NCBI GenBank assembly: GCA_020434465.1
Contig: JAGRAS010000090.1
Coordinates: 1-6,850, forward strand
DNA: 6,850 bases
Origin: Bdellovibrionales bacterium
GTDB lineage: Bacteria; Bdellovibrionota; UBA2361; JAGRAS01
Direction: 5' to 3'
Shown: one piece after another, positions 1-5,509 of the stretch
Numbering within the stretch: position 1 is the first letter of the stretch
Layout: every line of letters starts with the position of its first letter
The notes under the pieces: model-generated
What the model was told of the DNA's origin: nothing
Seen by the model: the letters and a program-made list of their open reading frames with translations, nothing else
Database searches by the model: none
Translations under genes and position numbers: made by a program

Positions 1-613
1 CAACCCCGGCTGAAGCTGTCCAGCCTGGTAAATTTGGTACGAGTGCTGTTGTTCCATCAGAGGCAGTAACTCTACGCATCGGAATTGTTACAGGGAAAGG
101 TATTACTCTACCACCTTGTCTACTACGAATAATAGAGTCAAGAAGTCTAACTTCTGCTGCTGTTAAACGAGGAACTCTTGAGCTACGTTTTTTCTTACCT
201 TTTTTCTTTTTACCAAAATAGGTAATGTACTCCATTTGTTTTCCAACTTGACGAAATCTTACTTGAACACTTTTTTTATTCAATTTTCCTTTTAGCAAAA
301 TCGAATCGCCTTCATCTAAGTATTTTTTTACATTCATACCAGAAGAATTAATAAAATCATCAGCAGTCATTTTTGCACTAAGTGGGGAAGTGCCGATAAC
401 AAAGTTAGCTTTGGTTGGAGATTTTTTCTTCTTAACTGTGTAGGAGCCCCCACCATTATAAGTAAGAGTGAATTTTTTAGGAGCCTCTAATTTTAGTCCA
501 GTAGTAGATTCGGTCAATGGTACTGCAAAGGATGTTTGAGAGGTAAAACAAATTAAACTAACGATTAATAAACTAAAGACTAAGAATGATTTGAAATTAA
601 AACTCTTAGACAT
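1..613 (-). CDS. Secreted lysine-rich protein of unknown function (3' end outside window)
   Basis: I read 204 codons on the minus strand from the ATG at 613-611 to the window edge with no stop, so the C-terminus is missing. I do not recognise the family. Residues 1-30 form a typical Sec signal peptide: basic start (MSKSFNFK), hydrophobic core around residues 9-22, and a likely cleavage after SFA at residue 30. The mature part is rich in Lys and Ser/Thr, with basic clusters at 61-64 (KKKK) and about 135-143 (KKKKGKKKR). Residues 47-60 (KFTLTYNGGGSYTV) look like beta-strand. It is therefore probably exported to the periplasm or surface. The start is supported by a strong Shine-Dalgarno, GGAGGG, 7 nt upstream of the ATG, and by a candidate promoter further upstream. 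The gene diverges from the aldolase gene. Certain: open frame and signal peptide. Unknown: function. Confidence 0.82.
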   Translation of the reverse strand, partial: MSKSFNFKSFLVFSLLIVSLICFTSQTSFAVPLTESTTGLKLEAPKKFTLTYNGGGSYTVKKKKSPTKANFVIGTSPLSAKMTADDFINSSGMNVKKYLDEGDSILLKGKLNKKSVQVRFRQVGKQMEYITYFGKKKKGKKKRSSRVPRLTAAEVRLLDSIIRSRQGGRVIPFPVTIPMRRVTASDGTTALVPNLPGWTASAGV

Positions 614-620
614 CAGAATT

Positions 621-626
621 CCCTCC
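621..626 (-). promoter_or_regulatory. Strong ribosome binding site of the secreted-protein gene
   Basis: Read on the minus strand the sequence is GGAGGG followed by AATTCTG and the ATG at 613. The match to the anti-Shine-Dalgarno is close to ideal, and the 7-nt spacing fixes the start codon. It is the strongest ribosome site in the window. Confidence 0.8.
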
Positions 627-659
627 AATTGCTTTTAAAACACTTTAAATACCGCAGAA

Positions 660-688
660 AATATAGCATAAATCCAAAGTCATAACAA
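660..688 (-). promoter_or_regulatory. Candidate sigma-70-type extended -10 promoter for the secreted-protein gene
   Basis: On the minus strand, TTGTTA (plus 683-688) is followed after exactly 17 bp by TATATT (plus 660-665). A TGC triplet directly precedes the -10 box, giving an extended -10. The -35 matches the consensus at 4 of 6 positions and the -10 at 5 of 6. Transcription would start near 652-654, leaving a leader of about 40 nt that contains the GGAGGG ribosome site. This is a pattern match only. Confidence 0.5.
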
Positions 689-866
689 AGTAATCTCAGA
701 TTAATGTCACCAAAAATGTATGCTAAACTGTTATTCTTCAGTTGGTCTTAGATGTGTCCTAGATACTTAGGTTATTATTAAAGTTACAGATTTTAGTCGG
801 CGTGTTTTTTTGAAGTATTTGAAATTATTGATTGTTTATGATAAATCCATAACCAAAATGTAATTC

Positions 867-885
867 ACTTAGAATTTTCCTAAGT
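867..885 (+). repeat. Short inverted repeat in the aldolase leader
   Basis: ACTTAG at 867-872 pairs with CTAAGT at 880-885 across a 7-nt loop (AATTTTC). It ends 30 bp before the aldolase ATG, outside the ribosome site. The related hexamer ACTTAG is also found at 765-770. It could be an operator half-site or a small leader hairpin; in AT-rich DNA a 6-bp stem may also be chance. Confidence 0.3.
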
Positions 886-904
886 AGGGATTCGGAAATT
901 TAAA

Positions 905-909
905 GGGAG
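905..909 (+). promoter_or_regulatory. Ribosome binding site of the aldolase gene
   Basis: GGGAG, within AAAGGGAGAAG, lies 6 nt before the ATG at 916. It is a good purine-rich match and settles the start codon. Confidence 0.7.
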
Positions 910-915
910 AAGAAA

Positions 916-1809
916 ATGTCAATTCGGAATCAGTGGTTAGAAAAAATTAACACTAAGCCAGGCTTTATTGCTGCTCTTGATCAAAGTGGCGGAAGCACAC
1001 CAAAGGCATTAAAACTTTATGGGGTTTCTGAAGACTCTTACCAAGGAGATGAGCAAATGTTTGATATGATCCATCAAATGCGCTCTAGAATAATTACAAG
1101 CCCAAATTTTAATGGTGATAGAATCCTAGGAGCAATTCTTTTTGAAAATACTATGGATAGAGAAGTTGAAGGAATTCCTACAGCACAATATTTATGGGAA
1201 AAAAAGAATATCATTCCTTTTTTGAAAGTCGATAAAGGCTTAGCTGATGAGGAAAATGGCGTGCAATTAATGAAGCCGATCGAAAATTTAGATAGCCTCT
1301 TAGAGAGAGCCAAAACTAAAGCTATTTTTGGCACGAAGATGAGATCTGTAATCAAGCTTGCAAATCATGATGGGATTGCTGCAATTGTAAATCAGCAGTT
1401 TGAAATTGGAAAAAGAATTATCGATGCCGGTTTAGTTCCAATTATAGAGCCAGAAGTTGATATCAATAGCCCAAATAAAGCTGAAGCTGAGAACATACTT
1501 AACGCTGAACTATTGAAGCATTTGAATTCTCTAAAAGAAGGTGAGTTGGTAATGTTAAAACTTACTTTACCAGACACTGCAAATATTTATCAGGAATGCA
1601 TTAATCATCCTAACTGCATTAAAGTTGTAGCTTTATCAGGAGGGTATTCAAGAGAAGAGGCGAATCAAAAATTAAGTCAAAATAAAGGAATGGTAGCTAG
1701 TTTTTCTAGAGCCTTAACCGAAGGATTAAGTGCTAATCAATCTGATGCTGATTTTAATTCACAATTAGATACAACAATTGAATCAATTTTTACGGCTTCA
1801 AACACTTAG
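916..1809 (+). CDS. fda: Class I fructose-bisphosphate aldolase
   Basis: This cytoplasmic glycolytic and gluconeogenic enzyme reversibly cleaves fructose 1,6-bisphosphate to dihydroxyacetone phosphate and glyceraldehyde 3-phosphate through a Schiff base, with no metal. The 297-residue protein is collinear with the short FdaA type known from Staphylococcus (about 296 residues). Recognisable blocks are [17 protein letters not shown] (17-33, catalytic Asp22), [15 protein letters not shown] (72-86), PFLKVDKGL (101-109, Lys104 and Lys107), Lys147 (equivalent of rabbit Lys146), PIIEPEVDI (175-183, Glu178 as the general acid/base), VMLKLTLP (212-219, Schiff-base Lys215) and the phosphate loop ALSGGYSRE (239-247). 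All catalytic residues are present and the length is normal. The ATG follows a ribosome site, GGGAG, at 905-909 with 6-nt spacing. No other glycolytic gene lies next to it. Read-through into the downstream 156-residue gene is possible. Confidence 0.96.
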   Translation: MSIRNQWLEKINTKPGFIAALDQSGGSTPKALKLYGVSEDSYQGDEQMFDMIHQMRSRIITSPNFNGDRILGAILFENTMDREVEGIPTAQYLWEKKNIIPFLKVDKGLADEENGVQLMKPIENLDSLLERAKTKAIFGTKMRSVIKLANHDGIAAIVNQQFEIGKRIIDAGLVPIIEPEVDINSPNKAEAENILNAELLKHLNSLKEGELVMLKLTLPDTANIYQECINHPNCIKVVALSGGYSREEANQKLSQNKGMVASFSRALTEGLSANQSDADFNSQLDTTIESIFTASNT

Positions 1810-1816
1810 ATTTACA

Positions 1817-1883
1817 GCCCTACTCAAATTATCTTAAGATTTTTGGCTATGATAACATTGCCTTAAGAATTTTGAGATAGGGC
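1817..1883. repeat. Long imperfect inverted repeat spanning the gap and ending one base before the next gene's start
   Basis: The arms at 1817-1838 and 1862-1883 are 22 nt each. GCCCTA pairs with TAGGGC, CTCAAA with TTTGAG and CTTAAG with CTTAAG. About 20 base pairs form, interrupted by one bulged A (1877) and a small internal irregularity near 1829-1831. The 23-nt loop can itself fold (1846-1850 with 1857-1861, one mismatch). No run of T follows on either strand, so it is not a classical intrinsic terminator. The right arm covers GAGATAGGG, the only purine-rich stretch that could act as a ribosome site for the gene starting at 1885. The fold could therefore limit translation, protect the aldolase mRNA 3' end, or bind a dimeric protein as DNA. 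Confidence 0.7.
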
Positions 1884-1884
1884 A

Positions 1885-2355
1885 ATGACGAGAGATTTAA
1901 GTTCACAGCAAGGTAGGTCTGAATCTTTTTTAGTAGACTTGGGTCTTGAATCAGTTGAAACAAGAGACGCTGCATTAGAAGCAGTAAGAGTAGCTATTAA
2001 TAAATACTTAGCTCAAAATAAGACTATTGAACCAGTTCGAGTGAAAGTAAGGGTAGTAAATAGTGATGATGAACGCTGGTATCCTGAAGTAAATCTTCAA
2101 TTAGAAAATTCGGAAGCAAAAAAAAGGTCGATTCATTTATTTTTTATAGAACTTGATGAGACTGATATTGAAGGCTTTGGTAGTATTGATTTAGCTGAGA
2201 CATTTAGTTCCGTTAGATTAGATGAGCGAATAAAAATTTTTTTAGAACAGCATCCAGGTGAAAACCTAAGAAAAATTGAAATTGATGGAAGAGTTGAGGC
2301 TGCAGCAGGCTGCTCTATAATGATAATTGGTGGCTTACTCTCAGTTGCAAACTAA
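1885..2355 (+). CDS. Conserved-looking hypothetical protein, 156 residues
   Basis: I do not recognise this protein. It is acidic overall and looks like a small mixed alpha/beta cytoplasmic domain. A probable amphipathic helix spans about residues 26-44, followed by a strand-like stretch, VRVKVRVV (51-58). A central acidic segment with alternating hydrophobics (84-103) leads to a second helix around 110-121. The tail from about 138 to 155 is small and hydrophobic (AAAGCSIMIIGGLLSVA), which might be a buried strand or a weak membrane contact. There is no signal peptide and no clear catalytic motif. The ATG at 1885 has only a weak purine stretch upstream, locked in the inverted repeat 1817-1883. 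It follows the aldolase on the same strand by 75 bp and converges on the haloperoxidase gene 19 bp away. The reading frame shows no internal disruption and is likely real. Confidence 0.75.
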   Translation: MTRDLSSQQGRSESFLVDLGLESVETRDAALEAVRVAINKYLAQNKTIEPVRVKVRVVNSDDERWYPEVNLQLENSEAKKRSIHLFFIELDETDIEGFGSIDLAETFSSVRLDERIKIFLEQHPGENLRKIEIDGRVEAAAGCSIMIIGGLLSVAN

Positions 2356-2374
2356 AATAAAGAATTTAAGGCTA

Positions 2375-4048
2375 TTATTTAAAACCACGGCCACGGATAG
2401 TAATAGGGCTACCATTAAATCTTGTAAATGAAAAAGAGTGCCTTTCGGGATATTGCATTGCTTGTGTACGTAGCATTTGAATTGCTATTTTTTCTCCGAG
2501 TTCCATACTTTCAGTATAATCAGTTCTCCAATGAATTCCGGCCCAATTACGTCCAATAGCTATGTTTGCGGCTAACTTATTTAGTTCTCCACCAACTGTT
2601 AATGAGTTCTTATCTGCGCCAGTATATGGAACAAGTGCTGTGCCATCACTGTTGGCTACAACAGGGTTTTTAACAATATATGTTTCATCAAAAAATGCTT
2701 TTAAAACAGTCACGCAAGCTCCGGCAACTGTTGCATGCCCTGCCCCATAAGCAGGGTGTGTAGGAGATCCTTGTCGATAAACTTGAGGTAGTAAATATGA
2801 CCCATTATTAGTAAATACTTTAGCAACTGCTTCAGAATTTAAAACATCATCATGGATCATTGAGTAATCTCTAGCGCCAGTAATATGTTGATGAATTCGT
2901 CCACCAAATTCTTCAGGTCTTTGACGTCTGTGAACAAACCATTTTTGAAAAAACACAGCCTGCAAAGCAAGCATAGAAACATCACTTACCGAACAGAGAA
3001 TTCTTTTTGGACCAAAGTTTACATAATTTGAAGTAGCAGCTAGGCGATGATAGGGATTTCCAGAGTCTAGAATTGCTTCTTCTTCAAGCAACCAAGCTGC
3101 AGCATTTAAATATGCTTGATAAAGCTCGTCTTCATAAACATAAGAGGCGAGATCTCTACCATTTCTTATGTATCTTGGAGTTGAGTCGTAATCAGGATCA
3201 TTTTTGAAATTGTTTCCTTGTTGGATAAACAGCCAATCATCAAAGTCGGTCATATAGTCAGTGCCACTAGGGTAGGCTCGTGTTAAACGCTGAACAATAG
3301 TATGGGCACCGAAAGAAATATCTTGAAGTAAAAACTGCGAAACAAAAGGTCCTGAAAGATCGCCAAAGAAATTACCTCTAAACACACAAGCTGGGCTTAC
3401 TGAGCTATTGATTCTAGGGCCAGCATAACCAGAAAGGGAGCTTAATTCACTCGCTGCCTCGTTTACAGTTACATCATCATCAAAATCAGTAAAATTTATA
3501 TCTCTACATAAAGCTTGCCAATATAATTCAATCATTTCTGCTGAATGTTGAGCCTTATCTACTCTTGGGGCAGGCGGCATTTTGTAGCGCTGATGATCCA
3601 TTCCAGAAATTGGTAATGCAAGCCCTGCTTGAGGGTTTTCTAGAGGCCTAAAGCCAGTTCCAATATTTTCTAATGCATCAAAGTTGTTTTTTTTAAGTGC
3701 AGCTATGTATCTATCATACGCTCTAGGAACGACTTCTCCAGTAGTTGAGTCATGAGGAAGAGATTTTGTATAATTAAATAAGTAAGGAAAATCGTCTTCT
3801 TCACCATTATTTGGGTGTTTTACGTTTGCAGACCTATAGGCTCTTGCAGCAGCTCTAGAGTGTAGTCTATCTCCCTTACGGGCTCTACTTGCTTCGTTAA
3901 ATCTGAAATTATCTGCTCGAGCTTTCCCTGGTGAAAGCAAACTTATACCAGCCGCAGCACTTATTCCAAGTTTTTCAAGAAATTGTCTTCGATTTAATTG
4001 CTTTGGTAAAACCGAATCTTCCTGTTTATTTTTCTTTTGTTTTTTCAA
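2375..4048 (-). CDS. Tat-exported vanadium-dependent haloperoxidase-like protein (acid phosphatase/haloperoxidase fold)
   Basis: Vanadium haloperoxidases use H2O2 and vanadate to oxidise halides to hypohalous acid. The 557-residue product has a twin-arginine signal (NRRQFLEKLG, 19-28; hydrophobic core 29-38; probable cleavage after ARA at 45), so it is exported. The C-terminal half shows the active-site pattern in order and at algal bromoperoxidase spacing: Lys369 and Arg377 in QKWFVHRRQRPE, His431 (acid/base His) in SPTHPAYGAGH, Gly437-His438 (vanadate-linked His), then Arg500 and His506 in GRNWAGIHWRTDY. Against this pattern, the vanadate-binding Ser of the usual SGH motif is Ala436. Length is close to brown-algal bromoperoxidase. 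The start is TTG at 4048: the frame has a stop two codons upstream, no ATG before Met150, and an AGGAT ribosome site 7 nt away. It sits alone between a convergent hypothetical gene and the repeat-rich spacer. Halide specificity cannot be read; a phosphatase role is possible. Confidence 0.9.
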   Translation of the reverse strand: MKKQKKNKQEDSVLPKQLNRRQFLEKLGISAAAGISLLSPGKARADNFRFNEASRARKGDRLHSRAAARAYRSANVKHPNNGEEDDFPYLFNYTKSLPHDSTTGEVVPRAYDRYIAALKKNNFDALENIGTGFRPLENPQAGLALPISGMDHQRYKMPPAPRVDKAQHSAEMIELYWQALCRDINFTDFDDDVTVNEAASELSSLSGYAGPRINSSVSPACVFRGNFFGDLSGPFVSQFLLQDISFGAHTIVQRLTRAYPSGTDYMTDFDDWLFIQQGNNFKNDPDYDSTPRYIRNGRDLASYVYEDELYQAYLNAAAWLLEEEAILDSGNPYHRLAATSNYVNFGPKRILCSVSDVSMLALQAVFFQKWFVHRRQRPEEFGGRIHQHITGARDYSMIHDDVLNSEAVAKVFTNNGSYLLPQVYRQGSPTHPAYGAGHATVAGACVTVLKAFFDETYIVKNPVVANSDGTALVPYTGADKNSLTVGGELNKLAANIAIGRNWAGIHWRTDYTESMELGEKIAIQMLRTQAMQYPERHSFSFTRFNGSPITIRGRGFK

Positions 4049-4055
4049 AACTTAA

Positions 4056-4060
4056 ATCCT
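4056..4060 (-). promoter_or_regulatory. Ribosome binding site deciding a TTG start for the haloperoxidase
   Basis: On the minus strand AGGAT is followed by TTAAGTT and then TTG AAA AAA. A stop codon (TAA, plus 4052-4054) closes the frame just upstream, and no alternative start lies before the Tat signal. The TTG at 4046-4048 is therefore the only workable initiator. Confidence 0.65.
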
Positions 4061-4216
4061 GATAAAATCTACCAAGCGCATTTAAAAATTGCTTGCCTGG
4101 TTATTATCGGCATAAATTCATTTATCTATAATTATCATATTTGCTAATTTAAGAAAACTCTTTGAAAATGCAAAGTTGGAAGCCTAAGAGGTGTATATTT
4201 ATTCTCTACCGCTCGA

Positions 4217-4233
4217 CTTGGACTTTGTCCAAG
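4217..4233. repeat. Perfect 7-bp hairpin in the GC-rich block
   Basis: CTTGGAC, loop TTT, GTCCAAG. It is a compact hairpin on either strand and is not followed by a T-run. Confidence 0.6.
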
Positions 4234-4242
4234 ATCTCGCTG

Positions 4243-4271
4243 GCCCCTCCTTCGCTAAAGCTACGGAGGGC
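4243..4271. repeat. GC-rich hairpin in the intergenic element
   Basis: GCCCCTCC (4243-4250) pairs with GGAGGGC (4265-4271), with one bulged C, across a 14-nt loop that can form a further GC pair. It is followed by the perfect 8-bp palindrome CCCTAGGG (4278-4285). There is no T-run. Confidence 0.55.
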
Positions 4272-4315
4272 AAATTACCCTAGGGCTGCGTAACCTTGGC
4301 GAAGCAGGCAGGCAA

Positions 4316-4350
4316 GCATTTGAAAACGCCTGATCGGCATTTTCAAATGC
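4316..4350. repeat. Palindrome with 15-bp arms and a 5-nt loop
   Basis: GCATTTGAAAACGCC (4316-4330), loop TGATC, GGCATTTTCAAATGC (4336-4350). The arms pair at 14 of 15 positions. No T-run follows on either strand, so a simple intrinsic terminator is unlikely, although as the first stable fold beyond the corA stop codon it could protect that mRNA's 3' end. A degenerate relative lies at 4078-4113. Confidence 0.75.
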
Positions 4351-4413
4351 ACTAAATTAGCTTTCTCAACACGAGGATAAATAGAAATAGAAGGTCTTAA
4401 AAAGTAAAAAAGT

Positions 4414-5481
4414 TTAAATCCATTTTTTCTTTTTTAGATATAGAATCATAAAACCGCTTAGTGCAAGCATCAAAATCCAGACATAAAGGTATCCATATTT
4501 CCATTCTAACTCAGGCATATTTACAAAATTCATTCCATAAATGCCGACAATGAAAGTTAGTGGTATGAAAATTGATGCTAAAACAGTTAATACTTTCATG
4601 GTTTCGTTTAGTTTGTTACTTACACTGGACATGTAAAGTTCAGCTTGGGAAGAAAGTGTGTCTCTAGCAGAATCAATTAATTCTAGTGCTTGTATAATGT
4701 GGTCGTGTAAGTCTCTTAAAAATATATATGTGCTTTCCTGAATAAGATCTGATTCTGCTTTCATAATATTTGTTACAATATCTCTAAGCGGCCAAATTGC
4801 TTTTTTTAAGAAGCTCACCTCTTGTTTTAGATTATAAATCTTCCTAAGCGTTTTTTGGGTAGGTTTATAAAGTACATCATCATCAAGGACTTCTATTTTA
4901 TCTTCCAAACTTTCTAGAGCAAGAAAGTATGCATCTACGACAGTATCAATTAGGGCATAAGCAAGATAGTCACTCCCAAGTTTACGAAGTCTTCCTTTTG
5001 AGTTTCTAATTCTTTCTCTAACAGGATTGAATACGTCTCCAGTTGATTCCTGAAAAGTAATCACATAATTACTGCCAAGAACTATGCTGAGGTGCTCATG
5101 GTGAAAGGCGTCAGATCCATCCGGAAGATAAATCATTTTTAAAACAATAAAAATCTGATCTCCTAGATCATCAATTTTCGGTCTGTGATTTGTATTAAGA
5201 ATATCTTCCAAAACTAATGGGTGAATAGAAAATTTCTCACCTAGGTTACGAATTAGCTCAATGTCCTGTAGGCCGTCTATATTAATCCAGGTAACCGAGT
5301 CTCGATTTTTGTACTTAGCACAGTCTTCTAAATTGCTAATCTGAACTTCTTCAAAATTTTCTGTGTCATAATCAAAGATTGAAATTTTACTTTGGAGTTG
5401 AGGTTTGGAACCTAGATAAACTAGTGTCCCAGGTGATTGTCCTACCTTAATTTTTCTTTTAACTTTCGTTCTTTTTCTCAT
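4414..5481 (-). CDS. corA: CorA-type magnesium/cobalt transport channel
   Basis: This homopentameric inner-membrane channel takes up Mg2+ (also Co2+) down the membrane potential. The 355-residue protein aligns almost without gaps to Thermotoga maritima CorA (351 residues). The N-terminal cytoplasmic funnel (about 1-290) contains SPGTLVYLG (16-24), WINIDG (65-70) and HPLVLEDIL (87-95). Asp93 and Asp257 correspond to the Thermotoga divalent-metal sensing pair Asp89/Asp253. After the long stalk helix come TM1 (about 298-315), the signature Y-GMN (315-318) with a NMPELEWKYGY loop, TM2 (about 332-349) and a basic end, KKKKW. Pore-lining Asn292, Met295, Leu298 and Ala302 are kept, but the gate residue Met302 of Thermotoga is Ile306 here. 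It lies 28 bp downstream of efp, probably in one transcript. The ATG lacks a well-placed ribosome site and directly follows a small hairpin; an upstream in-frame stop rules out a longer start. Confidence 0.96.
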   Translation of the reverse strand: MRKRTKVKRKIKVGQSPGTLVYLGSKPQLQSKISIFDYDTENFEEVQISNLEDCAKYKNRDSVTWINIDGLQDIELIRNLGEKFSIHPLVLEDILNTNHRPKIDDLGDQIFIVLKMIYLPDGSDAFHHEHLSIVLGSNYVITFQESTGDVFNPVRERIRNSKGRLRKLGSDYLAYALIDTVVDAYFLALESLEDKIEVLDDDVLYKPTQKTLRKIYNLKQEVSFLKKAIWPLRDIVTNIMKAESDLIQESTYIFLRDLHDHIIQALELIDSARDTLSSQAELYMSSVSNKLNETMKVLTVLASIFIPLTFIVGIYGMNFVNMPELEWKYGYLYVWILMLALSGFMILYLKKKKWI

Positions 5482-5497
5482 GAGTGAGTTTTCACTC
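5482..5497 (-). repeat. Hairpin directly abutting the corA start codon
   Basis: On the minus strand GAGTGA, loop AAAC, TCACTC is followed immediately by the corA ATG. The 6-bp stem is perfect. It occupies the place where a Shine-Dalgarno would be expected. The only purine stretch, AGAG, is partly in the stem about 15 nt from the ATG. It fills most of the 28-bp efp-corA gap. Confidence 0.55.
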
Positions 5498-5509
5498 TAA
5501 AAGCTTAAA

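Larger units (their letters stand above)
614..915. other. Divergent intergenic spacer between the secreted-protein and aldolase genes
   Basis: This 302-bp gap separates two genes that face away from each other, so it must hold both promoters. The leftward promoter is listed separately. For the rightward gene I see no -35/-10 pair with good spacing; a TATGAT box sits at 837-842 without a convincing partner. Small inverted repeats occur at 758-771 (CCTAG-ATAC-TTAGG, with one G:T pair) and 867-885. No open frame of note and no RNA gene is visible. Confidence 0.6.
4143..4361. repeat. MITE-like or structured element bounded by a two-part inverted repeat
   Basis: The left end reads GCTAATTTA (4143-4151), 9 nt, then TTTGAAAATGC (4161-4171). 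The right end, read on the opposite strand, has the same two words, GCTAATTTA (plus 4353-4361) and TTTGAAAATGC (plus 4337-4347), separated by 5 nt. Twenty matching bases in the same order at both ends enclose the GC-rich block. Size is 219 bp. No transposase or clear target-site duplication is visible. It may be a decayed non-autonomous mobile element, a repeat family unit or a structured RNA; only other copies in the genome could decide. Confidence 0.45.
4049..4413. other. Repeat-rich intergenic spacer between the haloperoxidase and corA genes
   Basis: Both flanking genes are on the minus strand, so this 365-bp gap lies downstream of corA and upstream of the haloperoxidase. No coding frame is apparent. 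Its middle (about 4205-4315) is visibly richer in G and C than the surroundings and packed with short hairpins. AT-rich DNA flanks it on both sides. The haloperoxidase promoter should lie on the 4060-4160 side, where -10-like words (GATAAT, TATGAT on the minus strand) occur without a convincing -35. I see no T-run after any hairpin that would mark a clear corA terminator. Confidence 0.6.

Noticed and set aside
837..842. TATGAT as the -10 box of the aldolase promoter
   Set aside because: Possible -35 words lie 12 bp (TTGAAA) or 21 bp (TTGAAG) away, neither suitable, so I did not call a promoter.
1074..1355. Minus-strand open frame of 93 codons inside the aldolase gene
   Set aside because: It lies wholly opposite a clear aldolase frame, has no ribosome site or family signature, and is the shadow of the real gene.
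1392..1577. Minus-strand open frame of 61 codons inside the aldolase gene
   Set aside because: It is opposite the conserved catalytic segment of the aldolase, with no supporting signal.
2356..2374. Bidirectional terminator between the convergent genes
   Set aside because: Only 19 AT-rich bases are available and no stable hairpin is present.
2562..2750. Plus-strand open frame of 62 codons opposite the haloperoxidase
   Set aside because: It overlaps the conserved C-terminal active-site region on the other strand and has no independent evidence.
2375..4048. Halogenation biosynthetic cluster around the haloperoxidase
   Set aside because: No synthase, tailoring enzyme, transporter or regulator of secondary metabolism is next to it; the neighbours are housekeeping or unknown.
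4190..4320. tRNA or known small RNA in the GC-rich block
   Set aside because: A D-arm-like word (AGCGGTAGAG, minus strand) is present, but no acceptor stem, anticodon arm or T-loop can be fitted, and I recognise no known RNA family.
4316..4350. Intrinsic terminator for corA or for a plus-strand transcript
   Set aside because: The stem is strong, but no T-run follows on either strand, and related sequence elsewhere in the spacer fits a repeat element better.
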